NCBI GenBank assembly: GCA_028554755.1
Contig: JAPTOF010000003.1
Span: forward strand, 62,001 to 126,000
Reading direction: 5' to 3'
Origin: Cordia subcordata
Taxonomy: Eukaryota > Streptophyta > Magnoliopsida > Boraginales > Cordiaceae
Length of the DNA: 64,000 nucleotides
Both the position numbers and the translations under genes were made by a program. Shown here piece by piece: positions 1 to 10,613 of the stretch. The stretch's first letter is position 1; each line of letters starts with the position of its first letter. The notes under the pieces were generated by a model. It saw only the letters and a program-made list of their open reading frames with translations, was not told where the DNA came from and made no database searches.

Positions 1-26
1 AGTGTTAAAATATGGTTAATCTACAG

Positions 27-364
27 ATCAAGGAATATCTGAATGCTGAATCAGTGACAGTAAAGGATGCATATGGTGATGGTCGGCATGTTAGGTCAGA
101 TTCCTTTTCTGCTGTTTAACCATCTAATTAACTTGTGGCTTAAATTGGAAGTTGTGCTGTTTATCCGTGTTTCTCTTGTCTGTTTTGAAGCATTAATGTT
201 GTCTTTGCAGCATCGATGTTGTCTCGGCAGCATTTGAGGGGCAATCTGCAGTGAATAGGCAGAGAATGGTATATAAAGCCATATGGGAAGAACTTCAAAA
301 CACTGTGCATGCTGTTGACCAGATGACTACCAGGACACCTGCAGAGGCAGCAGAGAAGCAATAG
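27..364 (+). CDS. BolA-family protein, last two exons (3' part only)
   Basis: Exons 27-94 and 211-364 join in frame across an intron with GT (95) and AG (210) ends, and stop at TAG 362-364, giving 73 C-terminal residues. The translation reads [20 protein letters not shown], then [13 protein letters not shown], then [15 protein letters not shown], and ends TPAEAAEKQ. This is the BolA fold: the helix-turn-helix-like segment with the conserved FEG and the RMVY-A-W-EL helix. Plant BolA proteins bind monothiol glutaredoxins and iron-sulfur clusters in plastids, mitochondria or cytosol. The wording resembles the organellar BOLA1/BOLA4 type, but the targeting peptide lies outside the window, so I assign no symbol. 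The acceptor before 27 (CTACAG) implies at least one upstream exon to the left. Confidence 0.85.
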
Positions 365-896
365 ACACTGATAACGAGTTCTGATGATAACCATGCTATA
401 TTTTCTAATTTGAATTAAGCGGCCAAATCTTTGGATTTGTTCATATTCTGTAAGATCTACAGATAAGGACTTGCCAGAAAAGGTAATTTATGCAGATGGG
501 ACACTATTGTTACGCCCAAGAGCATAATTTTTATTTATTTATTTTGAAATCACTTATTTTTATTTAGGGTTTAGGGGCAGGAGAGATGAGTAAATCTGAA
601 TGTATTTTTCCAGGAATTTTTTTAAGAAAAAGACAATAGCAGGTTTCAAATAAGAAGGATAGTTTATAGAGAATGCTAGAAAAGTGAAGCCGGACTAGTC
701 TCTCTTCTGGCCTAGGATCATGCAGGATAGTAGAAAAGCTTATATTACACTCGTGTTTTTCTATTTAGCTTATTATTGAGGAATTAACGTTTTACAACAT
801 TCGTGTGAAACATAAAAGGGTGTTCGTAAAGGAAAAAAGAAATGGTAATTAAGAGACACAATGATTGGCAGCTATATGTATAGTTTGTGAGTTGTT
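365..896. other. BolA 3' UTR and spacer
   Basis: This stretch follows the BolA stop codon. It probably contains the 3' UTR and then AT-rich spacer. I see no coding signal in it. Confidence 0.5.
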
Positions 897-897
897 C

Positions 898-1436
898 TTT
901 TTTTTTTTTTTTTTGGTGAAAAACTGCAATTTCATTAAAACTCAAACAAAAGATTACAAAAGTCCAAACTCAACGGATTGGACCAAACATAAATAAAAGA
1001 CTAAACAAATTGAGTTGGGCCCAGACCAAACAAAAACTCAAACAAAGAGACACGCCTCAGATACGGAAAAAGAAAAAAACCTTAACCCTAACAAGGTAGC
1101 CACCACTAGCGGCGGCTAACTCCATAGGAAGCTCACAATACTAGCCTGCTTGATTTCAACCATCAACACCCAGCAAACATTAAAAGAAGAGGAAACTCAC
1201 CAAGAGTGAGACCTAAGGCTTCACGATGAACGGGACGTCAAAAACTCGGTGGAGAAGAAAAAACACTAGAAAGCAGCATTGCCAAAAATCTAGTACTAAG
1301 GCAGCACAACCAAACGTCGCCAAGCCTCCACTACCACCATCAACAAACATGGTCAAGACAAGACTGGAGGGTAGATCAAAGCAGCCCCAAAGAGGCTCTG
1401 TGGGAACATATCGCGTAACAAGATGTAGATTCTCAT
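898..1436 (-). mobile_element. LINE-like non-LTR retrotransposon 3' end (fragment)
   Basis: A 17-base T run at 898-914 is followed by GGTGAAAAACTGCAATTTCA and then an A/C-rich stretch. Read on the minus strand this is a 3' UTR ending in TTTTCACC plus a poly(A) tail, the usual 3' terminus of plant L1-type LINEs. No reverse transcriptase remains, and the inner boundary is uncertain. The short reading frame at 1226-1438 has no recognisable domain and is not called as a gene. Confidence 0.45.
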
Positions 1437-1476
1437 GACGGCGCCATGACTTCCCTAAACTTCTGCAAGGTGCTTG

Positions 1477-1756
1477 TGTAATGGATTACTAGGGTATACA
1501 ATAGAAAATCTGAGCAAGAAGAGGGAGATTTGATTGAATTCTAAAGGAAATTACAAGATAGACAATGGATTTCGAGCTCCATTGAGAGAAGAAAAGAGAC
1601 TTTTAGAATAACAACTTTTCTAATCTCTTTTTACACAGCTATGGCTCTCTATTTATAATGTGTTCTTCTTACACAAGTTGTGACCCAATCACATTGGTTC
1701 TACCGTTAATTCTCCAACTCAGCAAATAGGTGCTTATTGTTCCTTGGGTCATGACA
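1477..1756 (-). repeat. probable 3' LTR of decayed Ty3/gypsy element
   Basis: On the minus strand the end of pol (stop near 1765) is followed by a purine-rich tract AGTGGAGTAT and then TGTCATGACCC, the expected polypurine tract and LTR start. A TATTTATAATG stretch inside could be the LTR TATA box. The distal end near 1477 (TGTAATGG on the plus strand, CCATTACA on the minus) is inferred from the TG...CA rule, because no second LTR is visible to align. Confidence 0.5.
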
Positions 1757-3785
1757 ATACTCCACTAGTTCAAAACAACCTTGTCCTCAAGGTTGGTAAT
1801 GGCATTGGCATCCACCCAAGTTGTTGCTTCAAGCAACATTACTTTCCTTTGCACTAATACGCAGTCTCTTGGTGTAAAAGTTTTAGCCCATTTCTTCTTA
1901 TCGACATAGCCTCCCATTTGTAATTGAGCTTGATGGAGATATCTGTGAAGCTTGATGACAACGTTAACTAATTCAATAACTATTTGCATTGTAAAACCCA
2001 GAACAGGAACTTCAAGCACCAACAAGGGAGAGTATGTAGTTACTTTATCCATCCTAATTGAGATATTTGTAGTAGGCCAAGATGCATCAGTCGAAGTCTT
2101 TGGTTGAGCAAGTATGGAATTGATAGTGGAACTATTGCCAACTCTAGGTCTACCTGATAGCTTTATCCTGACATAGAAATCCAATTGATATAGCGTCACT
2201 GTCTCTTGTAGTGCTGCAACTAATTCAGCTCTATCACTGCTAAGATTAGCTTGTTTCAGATCTGAATCTTCTAACTGTATTAGAGTTACTAAGTGAATAT
2301 GGGATGAGACCATTAACACCAGAAGATCATTCAAGAGCAAGCTAAACCACAAAAGTGCATGCAAGCATTTAATTCGAAGACTTCTAATATTTGCAATTGT
2401 ATCCAATGTCTTCTCATTAAAGGATGAACTAGAGTAGCAAGAATTTCCAACTACAACCAGTTTTGAAAATGAATACATCCAAGCCATTGTTAGTTTTGGA
2501 TCATCTGGTTATGCAAGATCACCCCTCAAAATTTGCAAAATAGGTGAATACTGAGCCAACGATCAAGATCCCATATTCGCAAAAGTTCATCTCTGCCAGT
2601 GTGGATATGTTGAACTAGATCATCAGTTGTACCACACCAAACCATGCTCCTACTAGCATTGACAAGTGAAAAACTTGACCACTTGATTCCAACCCCCTGA
2701 ACAATGAACCTTGGACTCACGTTGGTGCCTTGTAACATAATTTCCTTGCCTTTAGCAAAAGGTCTTGTGGAAAGCTGAACATAATCATGAATAATAGTCC
2801 CCAATGTCGCCAACCATGCAAATCCAAGCACAATATCATATTTGACTAATGATAAAGCAGCTATATCAATAATAGATATATATCCTAGGAAATCGAGTTG
2901 TTGGTCATGGAACCATTTTTTATTCTGCCCAATTTTAGCTTGTTTGAACTCAGCAGTAATTCTAGATATGGCCGTCTCACTCAAATTACCAAGTAAATGC
3001 ACATAATTGCTAATCCACAACAACTTATTGATGGTTTGCATTATAGAAAATGGATCCGCAAACATATAAAACATTTTACGCAAGGTAGTATCGGGTAAAT
3101 TTTCTACATCCATTTTTGATATCAATCCTGCTTTGGTCTTAAAATTGTGATCCTTAACTATGAAAAACTCAATAATTTGTGCAACGAAAGTGTGATGCGA
3201 TTCGAGAAGTGAAGCTTTCGATGACACCTGAAAACTTTAAGTTAATTGAGAATTTTGATTCTCAAAATAGTACTGCTCTAATAGATTCTGAAAGCCAAGC
3301 GTCTGGTGTATATAGCAATCCTTTGACATTTGATGAAACTTGAGCTGATCAGATGCAAACTGAACTTGGTCTTCTTCGTCCTTGATGTTGTCACTTGGCG
3401 GTGATGGAGTTAGCGGTTGAGATCCACTTGAATCGACTAATATAAGAGTGACCAATGGACTAGAGGAAACAACTGGACTCATCCCAATAGGAAAAGGTGC
3501 GAATCTGACCTCCAAGGCACGAGTGAACTCTGACTAGTTAGTGAGTTGATTCTTGTGAGAAAACTATTGGAACCACCGCAACGCTGAGCCGTCCAGATGG
3601 ACAGAGGCAATAGACAAGCGTTTGGAATCGTCAACGGAGTAATAGTCAAATAATTCTTTTGCATTAAAGACCCCCTCGACGGCCTTGGGATCATCAAATC
3701 GAGAAAAATCCAACCGAAGTGCACGAGCAAAAGGTGGTGACACTAGCCCTGAGATGGTTACGCTTGTAGGCGAACGGAAAGACAT
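1757..3785 (-). pseudogene. Ty3/gypsy gag-pol remnant with large internal deletion
   Basis: Three parts of a gag-pol polyprotein lie in the right order on the minus strand. At 3785-3490 is a retrotransposon gag with LDFSRFDDPKAVEGVFNAKE and then LSIASVHLDGSALRWFQ, continued in a shifted frame by FARALEVRF. Around 2870-2760 is the protease region with YDIVLGFAWLATLG. At 1830-1765 is the end of the integrase chromodomain with EATTWVDANAITNLEDKVVL. Reverse transcriptase, RNase H and most of integrase are missing between about 2490 and 1850, where the sequence is not recognisable. Frameshifts and stops interrupt the frame. No 5' LTR or primer binding site is seen above 3785. Confidence 0.75.
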
Positions 3786-4748
3786 TGACTCATTGACGCG
3801 AATGGCCTGGTCAATTTTGTTGTCTAATGTAGTGTACTGGAGGCCTAATTGTTTGAGCGAGTATGTGGGTGCAAATATCTTAAGAGAGGGGAGTGAATTA
3901 AGAAAAGAAACAAATGATTTAAGGTGGCTTGACCAAGTCTACGTCCACCGCCCACGGATGCTCTCCTTAGAACTTTAATAATCTCCACTATAATGCTTCT
4001 TCAAATCTTGGTGTAACACAAACCAAGTTCTTACAACTCTTTGAAGCCCAACTTCAAAGAACCCAAGAGTTTCACTCTTTAGGATTTCCCCATACTTTAC
4101 AAGCTTTAAAGAATAGATCTCACAAGGTTTATAGCTCTTAAAGTGTGTATATACTCAAGAAATAAGAAAGGATTGAATTTGAAAATTCTCTTCAAAAAGA
4201 AGATGAATAAGCTCTTGAAAGCTCAAATATATTGCAAGAATGGCTCAAAGTTGATTGAATGATGATAAACAATTTTGCACACTTCACTTAATTAACTTGA
4301 ATGTGTATTGAATGAGTATTTAAAGAGATTTGGGGGTTAAGGATTTGGTAGGTGAGAAAATGAAGAGGAAAGCAGCCAGAACGGTAATAAACGGCTAGTG
4401 CATTTATTACAGCAGCCCGTTCAGCCGATCGACCAGCTTGCTCTATACCTTCTCTGACTTGGCCGGACGCCTTAGCCGGTCGACCGGCTAGGGGGTCCGG
4501 CTTTTTCTTTCCTTCTCTGACTTGGCCGGGCGACCCTCCCAGGTCAGCCGGTCGACTGGCTGGGGTCTAGCCATTCTAGAAGGTGAAGTAAAGCCAAACT
4601 TTTGCATAAAACATTTTAAGTGCAATTTTCGCTACTCCAAATCATTTTGAGATAATTTGTAAATATATGTCATGATTAGAAACACCCCAAAAACACATTT
4701 TTACTCTATAAGTGTATTCAAATTCATTTGTGCAATAATCCAATTCAC
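3786..4748. other. unassigned repeat-like spacer with three near-palindromes
   Basis: There is no coding signal. GC-rich 16 bp motifs occur at 4423-4438, 4474-4489 and 4546-4561 (the middle one, AGCCGGTCGACCGGCT, is a perfect palindrome), and CCTTCTCTGACTTGGCCGG occurs twice next to them. The texture resembles LTR or leader DNA of an unidentified retroelement. A related motif (AGCCAACTGGTTGACCGACT) lies at 47141-47160. Confidence 0.4.
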
Positions 4749-5530
4749 TAGGGGTGTACTTGGACGGTTTGGTGCGGTTTTTGCGCGAAATTTCTAACAA
4801 AACCGAAAAATGCAGTTTATCTTTTTATAAAACCAAAACTGCCCAAAAATTAATCAAAAAACCAACAACTTCAGTTAATGCGGTTTAGGCATTTTTTTTG
4901 GCTGGTTTTAAAATAAAATTTTGAGAGGCTTAAAATGAAATTTTGGGTAATTTCGTCCACTAATCTATTTTGAAAAAAATCCAAAACTCAATGTCACTCA
5001 ATTCAGCTGGCTACAAATAAAATAATTAACAATTGAACTACATCCCGATCTAGAAATGCAAATGACGAGAAAAATAAAATTGAGAAAAGAACACCCATAC
5101 ACAAATGAAGCAAAATACAACGTTTGACTTATTAATGGAATTCTGAGAACACAATTTAATTCATTTGTTCACTCCAGTACTTCTCAAGTTCTCATCACCA
5201 TCTTTGTTTTTCCTCTTCTCTGTCATCATCCTCATTATTAGAGCCTTGAACCAAACTCATCATCACAACGTTTCATTTGTTGAGTAAAACCATATATTTA
5301 TATATATACATAAATACATACACACACACACAATATATATATTAATATATTCCAGCGGTTCGGTTTAATGGCGATTTTTACTTCTTAAAACCATAAACTG
5401 AACCGGCCGCATTGGTTTGTCAAAATTAAAACCACAACCAACCAAATTAATTTAAAAAATGATGGTTCACGGTCGATTCGATTCGGCAAAATCAGTTTTC
5501 GTAGTTTTTATGATTTCTTGTACACCCTTA
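4749..5530. mobile_element. non-autonomous hAT-like element (782 bp)
   Basis: The ends are inverted repeats: TAGGGGTGTACTTGG on the left and, reverse-complemented, TAAGGGTGTACAAGA on the right. They are flanked by an 8 bp duplication, CAATTCAC (4741-4748) and CAATTTAC (5531-5538), with one mismatch. An 8 bp target duplication and GGGGTGTAC-type termini fit the hAT superfamily. The interior holds subterminal GGTTTGGTGCGGTT-type motifs and TA/CA microsatellites but no transposase, so it would need a partner element to move. Confidence 0.75.
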
Positions 5531-5774
5531 CAATTTACCCCTCTCTTAGATTCATTCTCTGGGCAATATATTATGTATTCAAAACTCTTATATTATATGC
5601 CCATATATTATATACTATGTTCAAAATTTTTATATTATATGTTCTAAACTCTTATATTACAGATTCAAAAATTTAAAAGCAAGTTCACAAAATAAAAATT
5701 ATAATCTTATAAATTTTATGAATGCCCATATATAAAGATACGCGAGTAGATTTGGTATGTGATCAAAATTATTG
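5531..5774. other. AT-rich spacer with degenerate repeat units
   Basis: Short repeats of the type TTCAAAACTCTTATATTATATG occur two to three times and grade into the minisatellite that follows. No gene is visible. Confidence 0.4.
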
Positions 5775-6600
5775 TTCTATATGTTCAAAAGCAATACATT
5801 ATTGGCTCAAAATGAATAAATGTGCTATTTGATCAATTAACCGCCCTAGTTCAAAACTATTATTCTATATGTTCAAAACTAATACACTATTAGTTGAAGA
5901 TGAATAAGGGTGCTATCTCATCAATTAATAATCCTAGTTCAAAACTATTGTTCTATATGTTCAAAACTAATACAATATTGGTTCAAAATGAGCAAAGGTT
6001 CTATCTGATCAACAATCTTAGTTGAAAACTACTGTTCCATATGTTCAAAATCAATACACTATTGGTTCAAAATGAATAAGTGTGCTATCTGATCAATTAA
6101 CTATCTTAGTTTAATACTATTGTTCTACATGGTCAAAACCAATATACTATTGGTTCAAAATAAATAAGCATGCTATCTGATCAATCAATTGTCCTAGTTC
6201 AAAACTATTGGTCTATATGTTCAAAACTAATACAATATTAGTTCAAAATAAGTGTGCTATCTGATTAATTAACAGTGTTAGATCAAAACCATTTTTCTAT
6301 ATGTCCAAAATAAATGCACTATTGGTTCAACGTGAAAAAGTGTGCTATCTGATCAATTAACAGTTCTAATGCAAAACTGTTGTTCTATATATTCAAAACC
6401 AATATACTATTGCTTCAAAATGAATAAGTGTGCTATCCGATCAACAGTCCTAATTTAAAACTATTGTTCTTCTTATATGTTCAAAACTAATACATTATTG
6501 ATTCAAAATAAATAAGTGTACTATCTGATCAATAATCATAGTTCAAAACTTTTGTTTTATATGTTCAAAATTCTTAATTTATATGTTCAAAACTTTAATA
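5775..6600. repeat. 84-88 bp tandem minisatellite, about ten units
   Basis: Units begin with TTCTATATGTTCAAAA or a close variant at 5775, 5863, 5951, 6035, 6123, 6211, 6295, 6383, about 6467 and about 6554. Spacing is 88 bp in most units and 84 bp in others, where a 4 bp stretch around ATCAATTAAC is lost. Each unit holds AATACACTATTGGTTCAAAA and GTGCTATCTGATCAATTAAC. Units diverge by point changes. No reading frame runs across the array. Confidence 0.9.
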
Positions 6601-6978
6601 TAGGGTATAGATGAATTTGATTTAGCCAAAACATCAAACACTTAATCTGTATTATTTTAAATCATTTGTTAGATAGTCAAATTTTCTATCCTTATCCTTT
6701 CACTCATGTACATCAACCACATACTACACACCACCACCATGACACACACCACCACCACGACGCACACACAAATTTATTGTTATAGATCAAAGAAAATAAC
6801 AAAAGAAATAAAGAAAGAAAATAGCAGTGACAACTCGTATCGACGATGAAACGAAATTGACATGAAGATTGAAGACTATCATTATGGTTGCGCAAAGATA
6901 ATGATCGTGATGGTGATGTCCGATTTAAAATCGGGCGATTTGATTTTGCTGGAGAAAGACAGAAAGAAGAAAAAAGTA

Positions 6979-7001
6979 AGAGAGAGAGAGAGAGAGAGAG
7001 A
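6979..7001. repeat. (AG)n microsatellite
   Basis: An uninterrupted AG dinucleotide run of about 11 units. Confidence 0.95.
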
Positions 7002-7396
7002 AGGAGACGAGAGGCTTCATATATTTTTTTTAAAGTGCGTCTTTTACCTTATCTAAGGTGCACGATGCTTCGTTGGAGCATAGTTCCTATGGAACACAAT
7101 AAAATCTACATTTTTATATATATACTAAAACTAAAGAAATAACGCCATAGCTTGATACATTAGTTTTCTAAATGGATAAAAACTTCACACGATAGCTTAG
7201 AAGTATAATAATTTTGTTATATATTATTGATGATTTTAATGTTATTCAATGTATTAAAATGATACCAACTACAATGTAGATTGTGTTGAATTTCAATTGA
7301 AAAGCAAAGTGCAATTATAATATACGCATATTAGAAGATCTTGAAAGAGTCTTACGTAGAACACATTTTGTGACATGAATTAGAATTGAATACTGC

Positions 7397-7401
<5 letters not shown>

Positions 7402-7427
<26 letters not shown>
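7402..7427. repeat. (AT)n microsatellite
   Basis: An uninterrupted AT dinucleotide run of 13 units. Confidence 0.95.
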
Positions 7428-8360
7428 TGTTTGACATGTCAAAGAATAAAATTACATGTTAAAAGATCTTGAAAGGAGTATAGATTATTATCAAATCCAA
7501 CTTAGAGTTAGTGAGAAAAATTCGTTCATTTGGAAATACATTCTTTATATTTTGGTCAGCAAGTTGTGACCTTTTTCTTCCTATGTACGGTTTGTTAATA
7601 AAATTTAACTAATAACTATTGTCGATGATTCCTTATTGTTAATTTATAAAAATAATATTTTATCAAGAAATCTTACAACATTACTTCAAAATAAAGTATA
7701 ATAAAATTTAGAATCAATAATAAAAGAACAAATTAGTACACATTTGTTGCAAACCAGCATCGAATGTTCTGCATAACTTTTAGCTTGTTTCAAGTAGCTT
7801 TAACATCCAATTTTAACCCCAAAAAAAAAAAGTAATTAGCTTTCACCTTTTAATAAAAGTTTAAAGGAAGAAGAAGAAGCTCAATAGTAATCAGACCTCA
7901 AAGGGTCACTGATCAATTGAAGATGAACCTGGGGTGTTAACAATCTTTAACAGGTCCATTAAGTTGCCTACAAAGCAGACAGCTTCGTCCATGGAAAGAA
8001 ACATATGGTGAAAATTAATGAAATAAAGACTGATAGAAAAGCCAAACAGGTGGGGGTGCCCCCCACAGCCTCCCACTTGTGTCTTGACAATGTAATTATA
8101 CGAATATATGCAATTTAATTAATGTTAAAAAAAGAAAGGAAAATAGCGTCGCATACATGCACTAGCTCAAGTTGCACCCCCTGAACCCCCACCCCCCTCC
8201 CATTTGTTGTCGTCAGCAGGATAAGATCATAAAGAAGAGGGATGCTGTCGTATTCTCCCCACGCATAGAAGAAGATAGTTTTCATGTGTTCCACTTCCCC
8301 AGCTATCAATCAATATACGATACATACCAAACTCAGCGTCAAATCCGTATCTCCAACTGG

Positions 8361-8370
8361 TATATATAGA
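8361..8370 (+). promoter_or_regulatory. TATA box of ERF gene
   Basis: TATATATAGA lies 153-162 bases upstream of the ATG at 8523. That is a normal distance for a plant core promoter with a leader of about 120-130 bases. No other strong TATA element sits closer. Confidence 0.6.
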
Positions 8371-8522
8371 GGCATATGCACGCCTGAAGATGTTCACTCA
8401 CCCCATATGTCCCAAGTTGAACTCATCCCCAAAGTCTTTGTGTCTAGGCTTTCAACCTTTACATTACACAACCATCAAACCCAGTATTCGGCTGCTTAAT
8501 CACCTTACCAAGTTCTCTTATT

Positions 8523-9158
8523 ATGACAACATCTAATGAATCGTTAACGTTGGAGCTCATCCGACACCACCTTCTTGGAGTTGACTTCACATCCTCAGAC
8601 CGCTTCCTTCACAACCTTAACCTTTGCTTCTCCTCCGAATTGGACATAAGCTCTCCCGCTTCAGAATCGAATAAAGGACCCGAATCACCAATATCCCAGT
8701 ACTTCAATTTCGATGCTGATTTCTTTGAATTTGAGACACAGACGGAAAATGATACCACACCAACACCAACCCCGTCAATGCCTCCAGCGCCCAGCCCCAC
8801 CCAACCCCACCATCCATTAGGAAACAACTTGGCTGTAAATGGCGAGAGCAGGCACTACAGAGGGGTAAGGAAGAGGCCGTGGGGAAAGTATGCAGCAGAG
8901 ATCCGAGACCCAGCCCGAAAGGGGAATCGGGTGTGGCTGGGTACATTTGACACTGATGTTGATGCTGCTAGAGCTTACGACTTTGCTGCGTTCAAGATGA
9001 GGGGAAAGAAAGCCATCTTGAATTTTCCTCTGGAGGCTGGCAAGTTTGCACCTCCCATGAATGCTGGACGGAAGCGGAGGAGAGTAGAGAGAGTGATAAT
9101 GGCAGAATTTGACAGAATTGAACAAACCAACCCCGTTAAGTTGGAGTTGATTGATTGA
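8523..9158 (+). CDS. AP2/ERF transcription factor (ERF group IX-like), single exon
   Basis: This intact frame encodes 211 residues. A single AP2/ERF DNA-binding domain starts at H111 ([20 protein letters not shown]) and runs to about residue 171 ([12 protein letters not shown]). It carries the WLGTF motif and the Ala and Asp (AEIRDP, TFDTD) that define ERF rather than DREB proteins, which recognise GCC-box DNA. Just after the domain is [10 protein letters not shown], a basic nuclear-localisation-like cluster. The N-terminus ([14 protein letters not shown]) and an acidic stretch around residues 57-78 ([10 protein letters not shown]) resemble group IX ERFs, in which acidic regions activate transcription. 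A Pro/Thr-rich linker precedes the domain. The family acts in ethylene, jasmonate and defence responses; the exact member and target genes are not determinable here. It converges on the PFK gene, 1.46 kb away. Confidence 0.93.
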   Translation: MTTSNESLTLELIRHHLLGVDFTSSDRFLHNLNLCFSSELDISSPASESNKGPESPISQYFNFDADFFEFETQTENDTTPTPTPSMPPAPSPTQPHHPLGNNLAVNGESRHYRGVRKRPWGKYAAEIRDPARKGNRVWLGTFDTDVDAARAYDFAAFKMRGKKAILNFPLEAGKFAPPMNAGRKRRRVERVIMAEFDRIEQTNPVKLELID

Positions 9159-10613
9159 GAAGGAGACAACTAAAACAACTTTTGGAATGTTGTCCCACTG
9201 CAAACCACGGACAAAGATAAAACGCAAAATGATTTGGCAGACTACTATAGATATTATATCTATCTCACAAAGTGTACCTAGAGTTATCATCAACCTTCAG
9301 GAATGTGTACCTAGATGTAGTCTTTAAGGCAATCAAGTATTATGGTATTAGTAACTATCAAAAAGAGTATTATGGAAATAATACTAGTAGCGAAAGATTT
9401 ATGCTATTCCAGCAATCCCCAAAACCGACAAAAAATACTTGAAGATTCCATTATCCATGGTCTCAAGTCTCTTAACTAAAGAGTTGCAGATATTGGCCTG
9501 ATTTCATCTGTAGAGGACCTGAATGAAGACACAAGATGGTCGTTTTCTTCTTCGCTATATAGGTTACACTATCACTTGTACTATCATTCATGCTAACAAA
9601 AAAATGATCACATATTTGAGTGCCAGGGACCTACCTTCTCAACAAGTTGACTGATTGACATTTGCAGAGACTACAGACAAGCTATACAAGATATTTTATA
9701 TGCTGCAAAAGTTTGAAAGAGGGAAAATACAGTAATTAATCCAGAGGCCAGTCTCATAACGAACCACTAAGACAGATTTCTAAGATTAAACGCTTGTATC
9801 CCCAACCGAAGTTGATGTTGAAATTTGAAAGGCACCTTACCTTGTGTAGTTTTTCAACAAGGAATATTAATTCCACTCGGTGAAACGGAAAGGATCTTTG
9901 GCCCACTTCATCAATGAAGCATTTATCTGGACATGCTATACAGGGTTACAAAGGGAGCAGCCACGAAGAGACAACCTTGAATCTAGTTGCATCCAGGACC
10001 ATTTGGAAAGCGTGTGTCTCGATCACAATACCTTGCTTGAATGCTACAGCCCAAGTCGGCTGTAAATTTGTACCACATATAAGACAAACAAATTATTTTT
10101 GGGATCATCTTCTCTATCAGTGGAACCGGAAGGGACATTGTAAATTTCTCACTTGTCAAAATAAACAGTGGATGATTTATGTGCTATTCTGAACTCTCAC
10201 AATTTACAAAGCCATACCCTAAATTGTGTTACCAGCCGCACGAAATGTTTGACACGATATAGAAGAAAATTTGATGAGTTTGGAAAATATACGCAAAACA
10301 TACAAGCATAGAAATAAAGCAAGCAAGTAAAAGGATCCCAATTTCATCTATGACCATAGATGCAATGCTTAAATTTGTATAAAAATCAAAAAAGTACATA
10401 TCTTAAAGGTAAATGATAAATATGATACTAAACAGCCAAAATTATTGAAATGAACATATATAAAACTACAGGACATGTGCTTACTGACACAATACTTCAT
10501 CCGAAGCAACACACACAAGTAGCAGCGGTAGTCTATCCCCTAAACTCACAGAGAAGTCAAACAGTTCCTTGCACTTCAAGATTTGTATACCCAACGTGAG
10601 AATAACTTAACGT
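9159..10613. other. convergent intergenic spacer (ERF 3' side / PFK 3' side)
   Basis: The spacer lies between the ERF stop codon and the PFK stop codon on the opposite strand. It must hold both 3' UTRs. I found no conserved coding segment. Confidence 0.6.

Larger units (their letters stand above)
6601..8360. other. AT-rich spacer with microsatellites, upstream of ERF gene
   Basis: The region holds a CAC/CCA-rich stretch (about 6715-6770), an (AG)n run at 6979-7001 and a (TA)n run at 7402-7427. No coding signal is seen. The last few hundred bases should include the ERF promoter. Confidence 0.5.

Noticed and set aside
1226..1438. 70-codon basic frame as a small gene
   Set aside because: It lies within the LINE-like region, is of low complexity and has no homologue that I recognise.
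1765..3227. Two long minus-strand frames as host genes
   Set aside because: They contain gypsy protease and integrase-tail motifs in retrotransposon order; the remaining parts have no known domain.
5775..6600. Regularly spaced repeats, considered as a CRISPR array
   Set aside because: The units are contiguous 84-88 bp tandem copies without unique spacers, in plant nuclear DNA.
8609..9293. Antisense frames over the ERF gene
   Set aside because: They are shadows of the intact AP2/ERF coding frame.
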